Source: Streptomyces abyssomicinicus (GTDB lineage Bacteria; Actinomycetota; Actinomycetes; Streptomycetales; Streptomycetaceae). Taken from it: a stretch of DNA of 64,000 nt. Positions 40,630 through 49,186 of this stretch are shown here, one piece after another. A program made the translations under genes and the position numbers. Where the stretch lies: assembly GCF_008974245.1 (NCBI RefSeq), contig NZ_BBZI01000005.1, positions 62,001-126,000 on the forward strand, written 5' to 3'. How positions within the stretch are numbered: position 1 is the stretch's first letter; the number at the start of each line of letters is the position of its first letter. The notes below the pieces were generated by a model. That model was given only the letters and a program-made list of their open reading frames with translations. It made no database searches and was not told the DNA's origin.

Positions 40630-43509
40630 GTGCTCGTCGTCGTGCTGTCGCAGCTGGCGTGCGCCGCCGCACTGCCCGCGGCCGCGCGGCGCATCGGCCG
40701 CGGGGTCTGGGCGGTCGCCGCCCTGGTGCTCGCCGGCTCCCTGGCCTGGCTGCTCACCCGGACGGCGGCCGTCCTGGACGGCACGACGTACACCGAGACC
40801 TACGCCTGGTCCCCGACGCTCGGCCTGGAGATCGCGCTGCGTCTCGACCCCCTCGCCCTGCTGATGGCCCTGGTCGTCACCGGCGTCGGCGTCGGCGTGA
40901 TGGTCTACGGCGCGTACTACCACCACCTCGGCCACGGCCGCGAGGCCGGACTGCTGCTGGCGTTCGCCGCGGTGATGCTCGGTCTGGTCCTCGCCGACCA
41001 CCTCCTGCTGCTGTACGTCTTCTGGGAGCTGACCAGCGTCGCCTCCTTCCTGCTGATCGCCGGACGCCGCGAGGGCGGCGACCGGCAGCGGGCCGCCGAA
41101 CAGGCCCTGCTCACCACCGTCGCCGGCGGACTGGCCATGCTGTTCGGCATGGTGATGCTGGGCCGGGCGGCTGGCACCTACCGGATCTCCGCGCTGCTCG
41201 CCGACCCGCCCCCGGCCGACGCGATGGTGACGACGGCCCTGGTGCTGATCCTGATCGGCGCGTTCGCCAAGTCCGCCCAGTTCCCGCTGCACGCCTGGCT
41301 GCCCGCCGCGATGGCCGCCCCCACCTCGGTCAGCGCCTACCTGCACGCCGCGACCATGGTCAAGGCGGGCGTCTACCTCGTGGCCCGGCTGGCCCCCGGC
41401 TTCGCCGACGTGGCGCCCTGGCGGCCGCTGGTGCTGACCGTCGGCCTCTACACCCTGGTCGTCGGCGCGTGGCGGGCGCTGCGCGAGACCGACATGAAGC
41501 GGCTGCTGGCCTACGGCACGGTCAGCGAACTCGGCATGATGATCGCCCTCTTCGGCATGGGCACCCGCACCGGCGCGATCGGCGGGGCGGTGCTGCTGCT
41601 CTCCCACGCCCTGTTCAAGGGCTCCCTGTTCATGGTGGTCGGCGTGGTCGACCACCAGACCGGCACCCGCGACCTCAGGGAACTCTCCGGCCTCGGCCGG
41701 GCGCTGCCCGCCGTCGCCGTGGTGGCGCTGCTGGCGGGCGCCTCCATGGCCAAACTGCCGCCCACGATCGGCTGGATCGCCCAGGACGGCGCCTTGGAGG
41801 CCATGCTCCACGGCCACCTCACCGGCGCCGCGTGGGCGACCGCCGCCCTCTGCCTGGGCTCGGTGCTGACCGTCACCTACACCGCGCGCCTCCTCCAGGG
41901 CGGGTTCGCGACCAAGCGGGACGACAGGCCGCGACGGCCCGCGAGCCCGCCCCGACCGCTCTTCCTCGCCCCCGCCGCCGTGCTCTCCGTGCTCGGCCTG
42001 GTCGCGGGCCTCTGCTACCCGGCCGTCGACGCGCTGACCGCGCCCTACGCCGACCAGTACCCGGAGCCCACCGGCAAGCCCTTCCACGCGGCGCTCTGGC
42101 ACGGCTGGACCCCCGTCGTGTGGCTGGCCCTGCTGATCGTGGTGCTCGGCCTCGCCCTGCACGCCGCCCGCCGCCCGTTCTCCCGGCTGCTGCGCCGGCT
42201 TCCCCGGCTGCCGGACGCCGAACGGTGCTACCGGCGCGGCATGATCGCCCTGCACCACGGCGCCGTGGTGTTCACCCGGTACACCCAGGTCGGCTCCCTC
42301 CCGCTCTACCTCACCGCCATCCTGATCACCGTCGTGGTGCTGCCCTCCTTCGCCGTGCTGACCGCCATGCCACCGCTGGACCAGGTGCGCGCCTGGTGGA
42401 CGCCGGCCGAACTGCCGCTCGCGGTCATCGTGGTGATCGCCGCCGCGTGCGCCGCGGTGCTCAAGCACCGGCTGGCCGCCGTGCTGGTCACCGGCGCCGT
42501 GGGCTACGCGGTGGCCGGACTCTTCGTCGTCCAGGGGGCGCCCGACCTGGCGCTCACCCAGTTCCTCGTCGAGTCCCTCACCCTGGTCGTGGTGGTGCTG
42601 GTGCTGCGCCGGATGCCGCCGCGCTTCACCCCCGCCTCGCAGACCGGGCCGGGGCGCTGGGCGCGCGCCGCCGTGGCCCTCCTCGTCGGCCTCTTCGTCG
42701 CCGGGTTCGCGCTGACCGCCCCCCAGGGCCGCGAGAACGCCGGACCGGCCGGCGACTACCTGCGCCGGGTCGGCGAGACCGGCGGAGAAAACGTCGTCAA
42801 CGCGATCGTCGTGGACTTCCGCGCCCTGGACACCCTGGGCGAGATCTCCGTGCTGATGGTCACCGCCCTCGGCGTCATCAGCCTGATCCGGCTCGGCACC
42901 CGCACCGACACCCGGACCGCCGCCGGACGCCGCGCCGGCCCCGACGTCGTCACGGAGTCCACCGGATACCCCACGGACCGCTGGGACGAGCCCCGCGAAC
43001 ACTGGCTGCCCGGCAGCACCGACCTGCTCGGAGCCGAACGGTCGGTGCTGATGGAGGTCGTCACCCGGCTGCTCTTCCCCTCGATCCTGGTCGTCTCGCT
43101 GTTCCTGCTGCTCTCCGGCCACTACCGGCCCGGCGGCGGCTTCTCCGGCGGACTGGTCGCCGGGCAGGCCTTCATCCTCCGCTACCTGGTCGGCGGCCCC
43201 ACCGACGTCGAGCACGCCGTCCGCGTCCGCCCCGGCCACCTGATCGGCGTGGGCCTCACCCTCGCCGCGACGACCGCCATGGTCCCGCTCGCCTTCGGCG
43301 ACCCGCCGCTCACCAGCACCCTGTGGAGCGTCCACCTTCCGCTGCTCGGCCAGGTGAAGACCTCCAGCAGCCTCGTCTTCGACATCGGCGTCTACCTGTT
43401 GATCCTGGGAGTCATCCTGACCCTGCTCTCGGCCGCCGGCACCTCACTGCGCGCCCCCGTCCCCAAGCTCGGCACCGGCGGCGGCACCGCCGTGGGGAGG
43501 AGCACATGA
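40630..43509 (+). CDS. mrpA: Mrp-type Na+(K+)/H+ antiporter, fused subunits A and B
   Basis: The product is 959 residues with about 20 membrane segments. The GTG at 40630 follows GGAGG at 40621-40625. The N-terminal two-thirds is the NuoL-like domain with the proton-path lysine region FAKSAQFPLHAWLPAAMAAPTSVSAYLHAATMVKAGVY. Residues ~780-820 form the MrpA C-terminal domain with ALDTLGEISVL. The last ~135 residues are a complete MrpB domain (TRLLFPSILVVSLFLLLSGHYRPGGGFSGGLVAGQAF). It is the first gene of the operon and carries the principal ion channel of the hetero-oligomeric antiporter used in Na+ and alkali tolerance. Confidence 0.96.
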   Translation: MLVVVLSQLACAAALPAAARRIGRGVWAVAALVLAGSLAWLLTRTAAVLDGTTYTETYAWSPTLGLEIALRLDPLALLMALVVTGVGVGVMVYGAYYHHLGHGREAGLLLAFAAVMLGLVLADHLLLLYVFWELTSVASFLLIAGRREGGDRQRAAEQALLTTVAGGLAMLFGMVMLGRAAGTYRISALLADPPPADAMVTTALVLILIGAFAKSAQFPLHAWLPAAMAAPTSVSAYLHAATMVKAGVYLVARLAPGFADVAPWRPLVLTVGLYTLVVGAWRALRETDMKRLLAYGTVSELGMMIALFGMGTRTGAIGGAVLLLSHALFKGSLFMVVGVVDHQTGTRDLRELSGLGRALPAVAVVALLAGASMAKLPPTIGWIAQDGALEAMLHGHLTGAAWATAALCLGSVLTVTYTARLLQGGFATKRDDRPRRPASPPRPLFLAPAAVLSVLGLVAGLCYPAVDALTAPYADQYPEPTGKPFHAALWHGWTPVVWLALLIVVLGLALHAARRPFSRLLRRLPRLPDAERCYRRGMIALHHGAVVFTRYTQVGSLPLYLTAILITVVVLPSFAVLTAMPPLDQVRAWWTPAELPLAVIVVIAAACAAVLKHRLAAVLVTGAVGYAVAGLFVVQGAPDLALTQFLVESLTLVVVVLVLRRMPPRFTPASQTGPGRWARAAVALLVGLFVAGFALTAPQGRENAGPAGDYLRRVGETGGENVVNAIVVDFRALDTLGEISVLMVTALGVISLIRLGTRTDTRTAAGRRAGPDVVTESTGYPTDRWDEPREHWLPGSTDLLGAERSVLMEVVTRLLFPSILVVSLFLLLSGHYRPGGGFSGGLVAGQAFILRYLVGGPTDVEHAVRVRPGHLIGVGLTLAATTAMVPLAFGDPPLTSTLWSVHLPLLGQVKTSSSLVFDIGVYLLILGVILTLLSAAGTSLRAPVPKLGTGGGTAVGRST

Positions 43510-43934
43510 CCAGCCTCGACGTGACCATGGCACTGGTCGTCGGCGGCCTGTTCGCGGCCGGGGTCCACCTGCTGCTGCAACGCTCACTGATGCGGATCGT
43601 GCTCGGCATCATCCTGCTCGGCCACGGCGCCAACCTCCTGCTCCTGGAGGCCGGCGGACCGCTCGGCGAACCGCCCATCACCGGCGGCGGACCGGAGGTC
43701 GACGTCGAGGCCTACTCCGACCCGCTGCCGCAGGCCATGGCGCTCACCGCCATCGTCATCACCTTCGGCGTCACCACGTTCCTGCTCGCCCTGTCCCACC
43801 GCTCGTGGCGGCTGACCGGCCACGACGAGGTGCAGAACGACCCGGAGGACCGCCGCATCGGCGACGTCGCCGAACGCGCCGACGACGACCCCACCCCGCA
43901 CCTGCCGTCCGACGACCGGGGGGACGCCGGATGA
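43506..43934 (+). CDS. mrpC: Mrp antiporter subunit C (NuoK-like)
   Basis: The product is 142 residues. Three helices with the NuoK-like core RIVLGIILLGHGANLLLLEAGG and ALTAIVITFGVTTFLLAL. A hydrophilic ~40-residue acidic tail extends past the usual length. ATGA overlaps with both neighbours. Confidence 0.95.
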   Translation: MTSLDVTMALVVGGLFAAGVHLLLQRSLMRIVLGIILLGHGANLLLLEAGGPLGEPPITGGGPEVDVEAYSDPLPQAMALTAIVITFGVTTFLLALSHRSWRLTGHDEVQNDPEDRRIGDVAERADDDPTPHLPSDDRGDAG

Positions 43935-45451
43935 CGCTCGCCCTGGTCGCCCTCCCCGTGCTGGTGCCGCTGTTCGCCGCCGGGCTCTCGCTGATCGTCT
44001 CCGCCAGCACCGACCGCCAGCGCACCGTCACCCTGACCGCGCTGGCGCTGGTGCTGGCCGACGCGATCGCCCTGCTGGTCGTCGTCGAACGGGACGGCAC
44101 CATCGTGGTGCGGGCCGGGGACTGGGCGCCCCCGATCGGCATCGTGCTCGTCGCCGACCTGCTCGCGGCCATGCTGCTCGCCCTGGCCGTCCTGGTCGCC
44201 CTCGCGGTGCTGCTGTTCGCCGTCGGCCAGGACAACGCCGACCGCGGGCCCGGCATCACCGTGCCCTACCACCCGTCCTACCTGGTGCTGGTCGCCGGGA
44301 TCACGCTGGCCTTCCTCGCCGGCGACCTGTTCAACCTGTTCGTCGCCTTCGAGATGCTGCTCTCCGCGTCCTACGTGCTGATCACCCTGGACGCGGGACC
44401 GGACCGGGTGCGAGCCGGGATGACCTACGTCATCACCAGCCTCACCTCGTCGCTGCTGTTCCTCACCGCCCTCGGCCTGGTCTACTCCGCCGCCGGCACC
44501 GTCAACCTCGCCGACCTCGCCGTCCAGGCGGAACGGCTGCCGCCCGGCCTGCGCACCGCGCTCAGCCTGATGCTGCTGGTCGTCTTCGGCATCAAGGCCG
44601 CCGTCGTGCCGCTCCACTTCTGGCTGCCCGACAGCTATCCGACCGCGCCCGCCCCGATCACCGCCGTCTTCGCCGCGCTGCTCACCAAGGTCGGCGTCTA
44701 CGCCATGGTGCGCACCGAGAGCCTGGTCTTCCCCCGCGACGGCGCCTGGTGGGTGGCGGCCGTGCTGGCGGTGGCCACCATGCTGGTGGGCATCCTCGGC
44801 GCCATCGCCCAGGACGACATCAACCGCCTGCTGTCGTTCACCCTGGTCAGCCACGTCGGGTTCATGATCTTCGGCCTGGCGCTCTCCGACATCGCCGGGC
44901 TGACCGGCACGATCCTGTACATCCTTCACCACATCACCGCCCAGGCCACCCTGTTCCTGGTCGCCGGACTGATCGTCAACGCCGCCGGGACCGCGGAACT
45001 CTCCCGGATGGAACGCGGCGAGGGCGCCCGCCGGGTGCACGGCGTCACCGGACTGCTCTTCCTGGTCGGCGGGCTCAGCATGGCCGGCGTGCCGCCCTTC
45101 TCCGGCTTCATCGCCAAGTTCGCGCTGCTGCGGGCCGCCGCCGCGCACGGCGGGGTCGCGGCCTGGCTGCTCGCCGCGGCGGCGCTGGTCACCAGCGTGC
45201 TCACCCTGTACGCCATGGTCCGGGTCTGGCGCGGGGCCTTCTCCCCGGGACTCGGCGAACCGCTCCCGCTCCGCCGCCGGCCCGGGGTGCTGCTCACCAT
45301 GTCCGCCGCCGTCGCCATGACCCTCACCGGCCTGGGGCTCGCGGCGGCCGCGGGACCGCTGGCCTCCATGGGGGAGCGGGCGGCCACCGAACTGGTGCGG
45401 CCCGGCGGCTACCGGGACGCGGTGCTGGTCGGTGAGAGGGAGGGCCCGTGA
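43931..45451 (+). CDS. mrpD: Mrp antiporter subunit D (NuoM/N-like)
   Basis: The product is 506 residues with about 14 helices. Conserved proton-channel features: the glutamate in FVAFEMLLSASYVLI and the lysine region FGIKAAVVPLHFWLPDSYPTAPAPITAVFAALLTKVGVYAM. The ATG at 43931 overlaps the mrpC stop. Confidence 0.96.
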   Translation: MTLALVALPVLVPLFAAGLSLIVSASTDRQRTVTLTALALVLADAIALLVVVERDGTIVVRAGDWAPPIGIVLVADLLAAMLLALAVLVALAVLLFAVGQDNADRGPGITVPYHPSYLVLVAGITLAFLAGDLFNLFVAFEMLLSASYVLITLDAGPDRVRAGMTYVITSLTSSLLFLTALGLVYSAAGTVNLADLAVQAERLPPGLRTALSLMLLVVFGIKAAVVPLHFWLPDSYPTAPAPITAVFAALLTKVGVYAMVRTESLVFPRDGAWWVAAVLAVATMLVGILGAIAQDDINRLLSFTLVSHVGFMIFGLALSDIAGLTGTILYILHHITAQATLFLVAGLIVNAAGTAELSRMERGEGARRVHGVTGLLFLVGGLSMAGVPPFSGFIAKFALLRAAAAHGGVAAWLLAAAALVTSVLTLYAMVRVWRGAFSPGLGEPLPLRRRPGVLLTMSAAVAMTLTGLGLAAAAGPLASMGERAATELVRPGGYRDAVLVGEREGP

Positions 45452-45990
45452 ACCGTTCCCTGCTGCGCCGGCTGCCCTCACTGCTGTGGCTGTGGCTGCT
45501 GTGGATCCTGCTCTGGTCCACGCCGAGCCCGCTGGTGGTCCTCGGCGGCCTGCTCGTCGCCGTCGCCGTGCTCGCCGTCTCGCGCTTCCCGGAGGTGTCC
45601 CGGCAGATCACCGTGCGCCCGCTGCGGCTGCTCGCGCTGTGCGTGCGGATGACCGGCAACCTCGTGGTCTCCGCCGCCGCCGTCGGCTGGGCCGCCCTGA
45701 GGCACGGGCCCCGGGTGCGGGCCGCGATCGTGGAACTGCCGCTCGACGCGGACACCGACCTGCTGGTCACCCTCGCGACGCTGGTCACCAACGTCTCGCC
45801 CGGCAGCCTCGTGCTGGAGATCGACCGCCACCGGGGCGTGCTCTACGTCCACGTCCTGCTGGTCGCCGCGTCCGGCGAGCCCGAGGAGGCCCGCCGGAAA
45901 CTGCTGGCGACCGAACGCCGGCTGGTGGCCGCGCTGGGCCGGCGGCCGGACCCCTCCACCTCCCCGACGTCACGGAAGGACGACGCGTGA
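45448..45990 (+). CDS. mrpE: Mrp antiporter subunit E
   Basis: The product is 180 residues. Two N-terminal helices precede a soluble domain with the family sequence DTDLLVTLATLVTNVSPGSLVLEIDRHRGVLYVHVL. A GTGA overlap joins it to mrpD, and another joins it to mrpF. Confidence 0.95.
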   Translation: MNRSLLRRLPSLLWLWLLWILLWSTPSPLVVLGGLLVAVAVLAVSRFPEVSRQITVRPLRLLALCVRMTGNLVVSAAAVGWAALRHGPRVRAAIVELPLDADTDLLVTLATLVTNVSPGSLVLEIDRHRGVLYVHVLLVAASGEPEEARRKLLATERRLVAALGRRPDPSTSPTSRKDDA

Positions 45991-46253
45991 CCGCCGTCTA
46001 CTACGTCGTGTTCATCCTGCTCGGCCTGTCCGCCCTGCTGACGGTCGTCCGGCTGGTGATCGGCCCGGGTGTGCTGGACCGGATCGTCACCCTCGACGTG
46101 CTGGTCACCCTGTTCGCGGCCGGCATCGCCGCGGAGGCCGCCCGGCGGGAGGACGGCACCGGGCTGCCGGTGCTGCTCGCGGTGACCCTGCTCGCCTTCG
46201 TCGGCTCCGTCACGGCGGCACACCTGGTGGAGGAACGGGAGGGGATGCGGTGA
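45987..46253 (+). CDS. mrpF: Mrp antiporter subunit F
   Basis: The product is 88 residues with three helices. The family core is GPGVLDRIVTLDVLVTLFAAGIA, which holds the conserved Asp residues. The GTG start overlaps the mrpE stop. Confidence 0.95.
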   Translation: MTAVYYVVFILLGLSALLTVVRLVIGPGVLDRIVTLDVLVTLFAAGIAAEAARREDGTGLPVLLAVTLLAFVGSVTAAHLVEEREGMR

Positions 46254-46612
46254 ACACCGCCCTGGACGTGGCGTCGGCCCTGCTGCTGATCGCCGGCGCG
46301 GTCTTCTGCCTGCTCGCCTCGGTCGGTGTGCTCCGCTTCCCCGACGCGGTGGGCCGGCAGCACGCGGCGGCCAAGGCACAGACTTTGGGGCTGCTGCTGA
46401 TCCTGCTCGGCGCCGCCCTGCAGAACGCGCCCCGGTACGCGGTGCCGCTGGCCCTGGTGGCGCTGTTCCAGCTGCTGACCATCCCGGTGACCGGGCAGAT
46501 CGTGGGCCGGACCGCCTACCGGACGTCCGCGCTGGCCGAGGAGTCGCTCACCGAGGACGCGCTGGCCCGGAGGCTGCCCCCGGAGGAACGGCGGCCGGGC
46601 CAGGACGACTGA
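46250..46612 (+). CDS. mrpG: Mrp antiporter subunit G
   Basis: The product is 120 residues with three helices, including GAVFCLLASVGVLRFPDAVGRQHAAAKAQTLGLLLILLGAAL, which is typical of MrpG. Last gene of the operon. Its stop codon is immediately followed by the stop codon of the convergent TatA-like gene, with no base between. Confidence 0.95.
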   Translation: MNTALDVASALLLIAGAVFCLLASVGVLRFPDAVGRQHAAAKAQTLGLLLILLGAALQNAPRYAVPLALVALFQLLTIPVTGQIVGRTAYRTSALAEESLTEDALARRLPPEERRPGQDD

Positions 46613-46840
46613 TCAGGCTCCGGCGGCGCGGTCCGGCCGCCCGGCGGCGTCGCGGTCGACGACCTCGCCCTGGACGATCCTGGGCGCGCCGGGCGCGGGC
46701 TCGTCCTTCAGCGCGCGTGACTCCGCCTTGAGGATGCGGGCCGACTTCCCCATGGACCGCGTCAGGTCCGGCAGCCGCTTCGCCGCGAGGACGGCGGCGA
46801 CGACGAGCAGGACGACGGCGAGCTCGCTCAGTCCGAACAT
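46613..46840 (-). CDS. TatA/E-like Sec-independent translocase component
   Basis: The product is 75 residues. One N-terminal helix (LSELAVVLLVVAAVLAA) is followed by an amphipathic helix (KRLPDLTRSMGKSARILKAES) and a charged tail, the TatA plan. It is probably an extra TatA paralogue, since the main tatAC genes of Streptomyces normally sit elsewhere. The ATG at 46840 lacks a strong ribosome site. Confidence 0.88.
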   Translation of the reverse strand: MFGLSELAVVLLVVAAVLAAKRLPDLTRSMGKSARILKAESRALKDEPAPGAPRIVQGEVVDRDAAGRPDRAAGA

Positions 46841-46955
46841 GGGATCCCGTTCTGTGGTCGGTGGGGCTGGCGCGGCGGGAGGCCGTGCCGCCGGAGAATC
46901 TACCCGGCCCCGCGCGGCCTGCCCATGCCCCACCCGGCCCCGCCCGGGCCCCGGT

Positions 46956-47381
46956 TCAGCCCAGGCCGTTCGCCTCGAGCCACGCGGGGTCCGGGGCGAC
47001 CGCCTGGAGCACCTCGATCAGCAGCCCGTCCGGCCCGGCCACCTGGAACCGCCGCTGCCCCCACGGCTCGGTCACCAGGTCCAGCACGATCTCGGCCCCG
47101 GTGCCGCTCAGCCGCGCGAACTCCGCGTCCACGTCCTCCACCAGGAAGGCCAGCAGGGCGCCGACGACCTCCCGGCCGCGGGTGGCCTCAGGCCAGGACT
47201 CGTGGTCCCGCTGCACGAAGTCCAGGCTGAACTGCGGGTGAGCGGGGTGCTGGGTGTTCACGTACCAGCCGAGGTCGATGTTCACCCGGAGCCCGAAGTG
47301 TTCGGCGAACCAGGCCGCGGCACGGGCCGGGTCCTTCGCGGCGTACGCGGTTCCCACCATGTTGACCTGCACGGGTGACAT
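46956..47381 (-). CDS. VOC-family (glyoxalase-like) protein
   Basis: The product is 141 residues of the bleomycin-resistance/glyoxalase fold: a first module with FAEHFGLRVNIDLGWYVN and a second with VEDVDAEFARLSGTGAEI, EPWGQRRFQVAGPDGLLIEVLQ. The ATG at 47381 has AAGGG just before it. Function not known; possibly an antibiotic-binding protein or small-molecule lyase. Confidence 0.85.
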   Translation of the reverse strand: MSPVQVNMVGTAYAAKDPARAAAWFAEHFGLRVNIDLGWYVNTQHPAHPQFSLDFVQRDHESWPEATRGREVVGALLAFLVEDVDAEFARLSGTGAEIVLDLVTEPWGQRRFQVAGPDGLLIEVLQAVAPDPAWLEANGLG

Positions 47382-47502
47382 CCCTTCGTCGGTGACGGCC
47401 CGTCAGGCTAGCTCGTCCGGCTGCGCCGGGCGGCGGTTTTTCCGGCCGTCGTGATCAACGGCGCGCGTGGGGCGCCGTCCCGGCACTGCGATCATGGCCG
47501 GT

Positions 47503-48240
47503 ATGACTACTGAGCGCAGGATCACCGTCGTCACCGGGGGCAGCCGGGGTATCGGAGCGGCGGTCTGCCGTCGTCTCGCCGCCGGGGGCCACGACCTGGT
47601 GGTCGGCTACCGCTCCGACGCGGCCGCCGCCGAGCGCGTGGCGGCCGAGGCCGCCGGCCTGGGGGTCCGCGCGGTGCCGGTGGCGGTCGACACCTCCGAC
47701 GCCGCCTCGGTCGACCGGCTGTTCGACACCGCGGCCGAGCGGCTGGGCGCGGTCACCGGCCTGGTGAACAACGCGGGGATCAGCGGACCGGTGGGCCGGC
47801 TCGCCGACGCGGACCCGGAGGGCATGCGGGACGCGCTGGGGGTCAACGTCCTCGGCTACCTGATCTGCGCCCGGCGCGCGGTCCGCGACATGACGGCGGG
47901 GGAGGGCGGCGCGATCGTCAACATCTCCTCCGCGGCGGCGACCCTGGGCAGCCCCGGCGAGTACGTCCACTACGCGGCGGCCAAGGCGGCGGTGGACACG
48001 ATGACGGTGGGCCTGGCCAAGGAGGTCGCCGCGGACGGGATCCGCGTCAACTGCGTGGCTCCCGGCACCGTGTGGACCGAGTTCCACCAGGATCCGCAGC
48101 GGCCCGCGTGGATGGGGGAGACCACGCCGATGGGCCGGTCCGGGCAGCCGGAGGAGATCGCCGGCGCGGTCGCCTGGCTGATGTCGGACGACGCCTCCTA
48201 CACGACGGGAGCGGTGCTGCGGGTGGCGGGCGGCCGGTAG
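47503..48240 (+). CDS. SDR-family oxidoreductase (FabG-like)
   Basis: The product is 245 residues from ATG 47503; an ATG 9 bp earlier is possible, and neither has a ribosome site. The nucleotide loop TGGSRGIGAAV and Arg in VGYRSDAAA suggest NADPH. NNAGISG, Ser in NISSAAATLG and Y-A-A-A-K form the catalytic set; the C-terminus ends in the family's TGAVLRVAGGR. Classical 3-ketoacyl-reductase-like enzyme of unknown substrate. Confidence 0.92.
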   Translation: MTTERRITVVTGGSRGIGAAVCRRLAAGGHDLVVGYRSDAAAAERVAAEAAGLGVRAVPVAVDTSDAASVDRLFDTAAERLGAVTGLVNNAGISGPVGRLADADPEGMRDALGVNVLGYLICARRAVRDMTAGEGGAIVNISSAAATLGSPGEYVHYAAAKAAVDTMTVGLAKEVAADGIRVNCVAPGTVWTEFHQDPQRPAWMGETTPMGRSGQPEEIAGAVAWLMSDDASYTTGAVLRVAGGR

Positions 48241-48244
48241 GTCC

Positions 48245-48286
48245 CGGGCGGCGGGCGGCGGGCGGCGGGCGGCGGGCGGCGGGCGG
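48245..48286. repeat. Six-unit heptamer array (CGGGCGG)
   Basis: Six perfect 7-bp units (42 bp) begin 5 bp after the SDR stop codon. The G-runs could form G-quadruplexes on one strand. The gap to the SMI1 gene holds nothing else I can identify. Confidence 0.9.
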
Positions 48287-48393
48287 CGGCGTGCGTGCCG
48301 CGGTGCGCACGCCCCGGTGCGCACGCCGCGGTGTGCGGTGCGGCGGCCGGGGGTGCACGGCCGCCGCCTCACGACGCGGACACCGTGTCGCTG

Positions 48394-49059
48394 TCAGCGA
48401 GGTGGCCGGGACACCGGGGCCGGCACACCGCCGCGCGAGAAGCGCGACCTCTTCGCCGGGTCCGGCACCTCCCAGTGCAGTTCCGGCATGCCGTCCACGT
48501 AGCCCTCGCCGAGGAAGGGCGCGAGGCTCCCGACGGTTCCCCCGGACTCCAGCGTGTCCGCGACCTCCTCGAGGTAGGCGGCCAGCGTGGGCCACCCCCC
48601 GCCGAAGTGGCCGCAGTCGTCATGCCGGCGCTCTCCCAACCGCCCCTGGTGCGGTCCCTCGCGCATGTCGATGATCTGCGCGTCCCCGTCGCCGTGGGCC
48701 CACGGGATCCACAGCGGGTGCCACCAGGGCTCCGCGCCGTCGCCGGGCGCCTCGTCCTCCGGGTCGTCCGCCTCGTGGCGCAGGATGTCCATGGCCGTCC
48801 GCCAGAAGGAGACGATGGCGGCGACGGACCGCGGCGAGCGCACCGGGAAGGTGCTGTCCTGCCACCGCATGCCGTCGTGGCACGCCAGCGACTCCAGCAA
48901 CTCGTCGGGGAACCGCAGGCCCATCACCGCCTGCGCCTCCTCCACCGCCGCCGGGTCCGCGGGCGGGGAGAGGTTCTCGTACGACCCGGGTGCGTAGGTG
49001 CGGAGCCAGTTGTCGATGCGCGTCCAGGCGGCGCTTACCGGCGAAGGTCTGTGCGACAT
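48394..49059 (-). CDS. SMI1/KNR4 (SUKH)-family protein
   Basis: The product is 221 residues. SUKH features: an N-terminal W-x-x-I-x-x-W-L segment, LSPPADPAAVEEAQAVMGLRFPDELLESLACHDG, then W-WHPLWIPWAHGDGDAQIIDM and the later WPTLAAYLEEVADTLE. SUKH proteins are often immunity proteins to contact-dependent toxins, but no toxin gene lies nearby, so its role here is open. The ATG at 49059 has no strong ribosome site. Confidence 0.9.
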   Translation of the reverse strand: MSHRPSPVSAAWTRIDNWLRTYAPGSYENLSPPADPAAVEEAQAVMGLRFPDELLESLACHDGMRWQDSTFPVRSPRSVAAIVSFWRTAMDILRHEADDPEDEAPGDGAEPWWHPLWIPWAHGDGDAQIIDMREGPHQGRLGERRHDDCGHFGGGWPTLAAYLEEVADTLESGGTVGSLAPFLGEGYVDGMPELHWEVPDPAKRSRFSRGGVPAPVSRPPR

Positions 49060-49149
49060 GGCCCGAGTCTCCCCGGCACCACCGACACACCCGGGCGGCC
49101 CCGCGGCACACCGGGCGAAGCCGGGTGTCCCGCGTCACAACGGCGGCCC

Positions 49150-49179
49150 TTACGGCCGCGAACGGGGCCTGTCTACGCT
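49150..49179 (+). promoter_or_regulatory. Candidate promoter for a leaderless pucR-type message
   Basis: TTACGG (49150-49155) and TACGCT (49174-49179) are 18 nt apart. The ATG at 49187 begins 7 nt after the -10, where transcription should start, and has no ribosome site. Confidence 0.45.
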
Positions 49180-49186
49180 GTCGGCC

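Noticed and set aside
40282..43335. 1,017-codon open frame antisense to mrpA
   Set aside because: Composition is dominated by Gly, Gln, Glu and His, mirroring mrpA codons; no ribosome site or domain.
40659..43505. Long upstream extension of the mrpC frame through mrpA
   Set aside because: Arg/Pro-rich out-of-frame translation of mrpA; the true mrpC start is the ATGA overlap at 43506.
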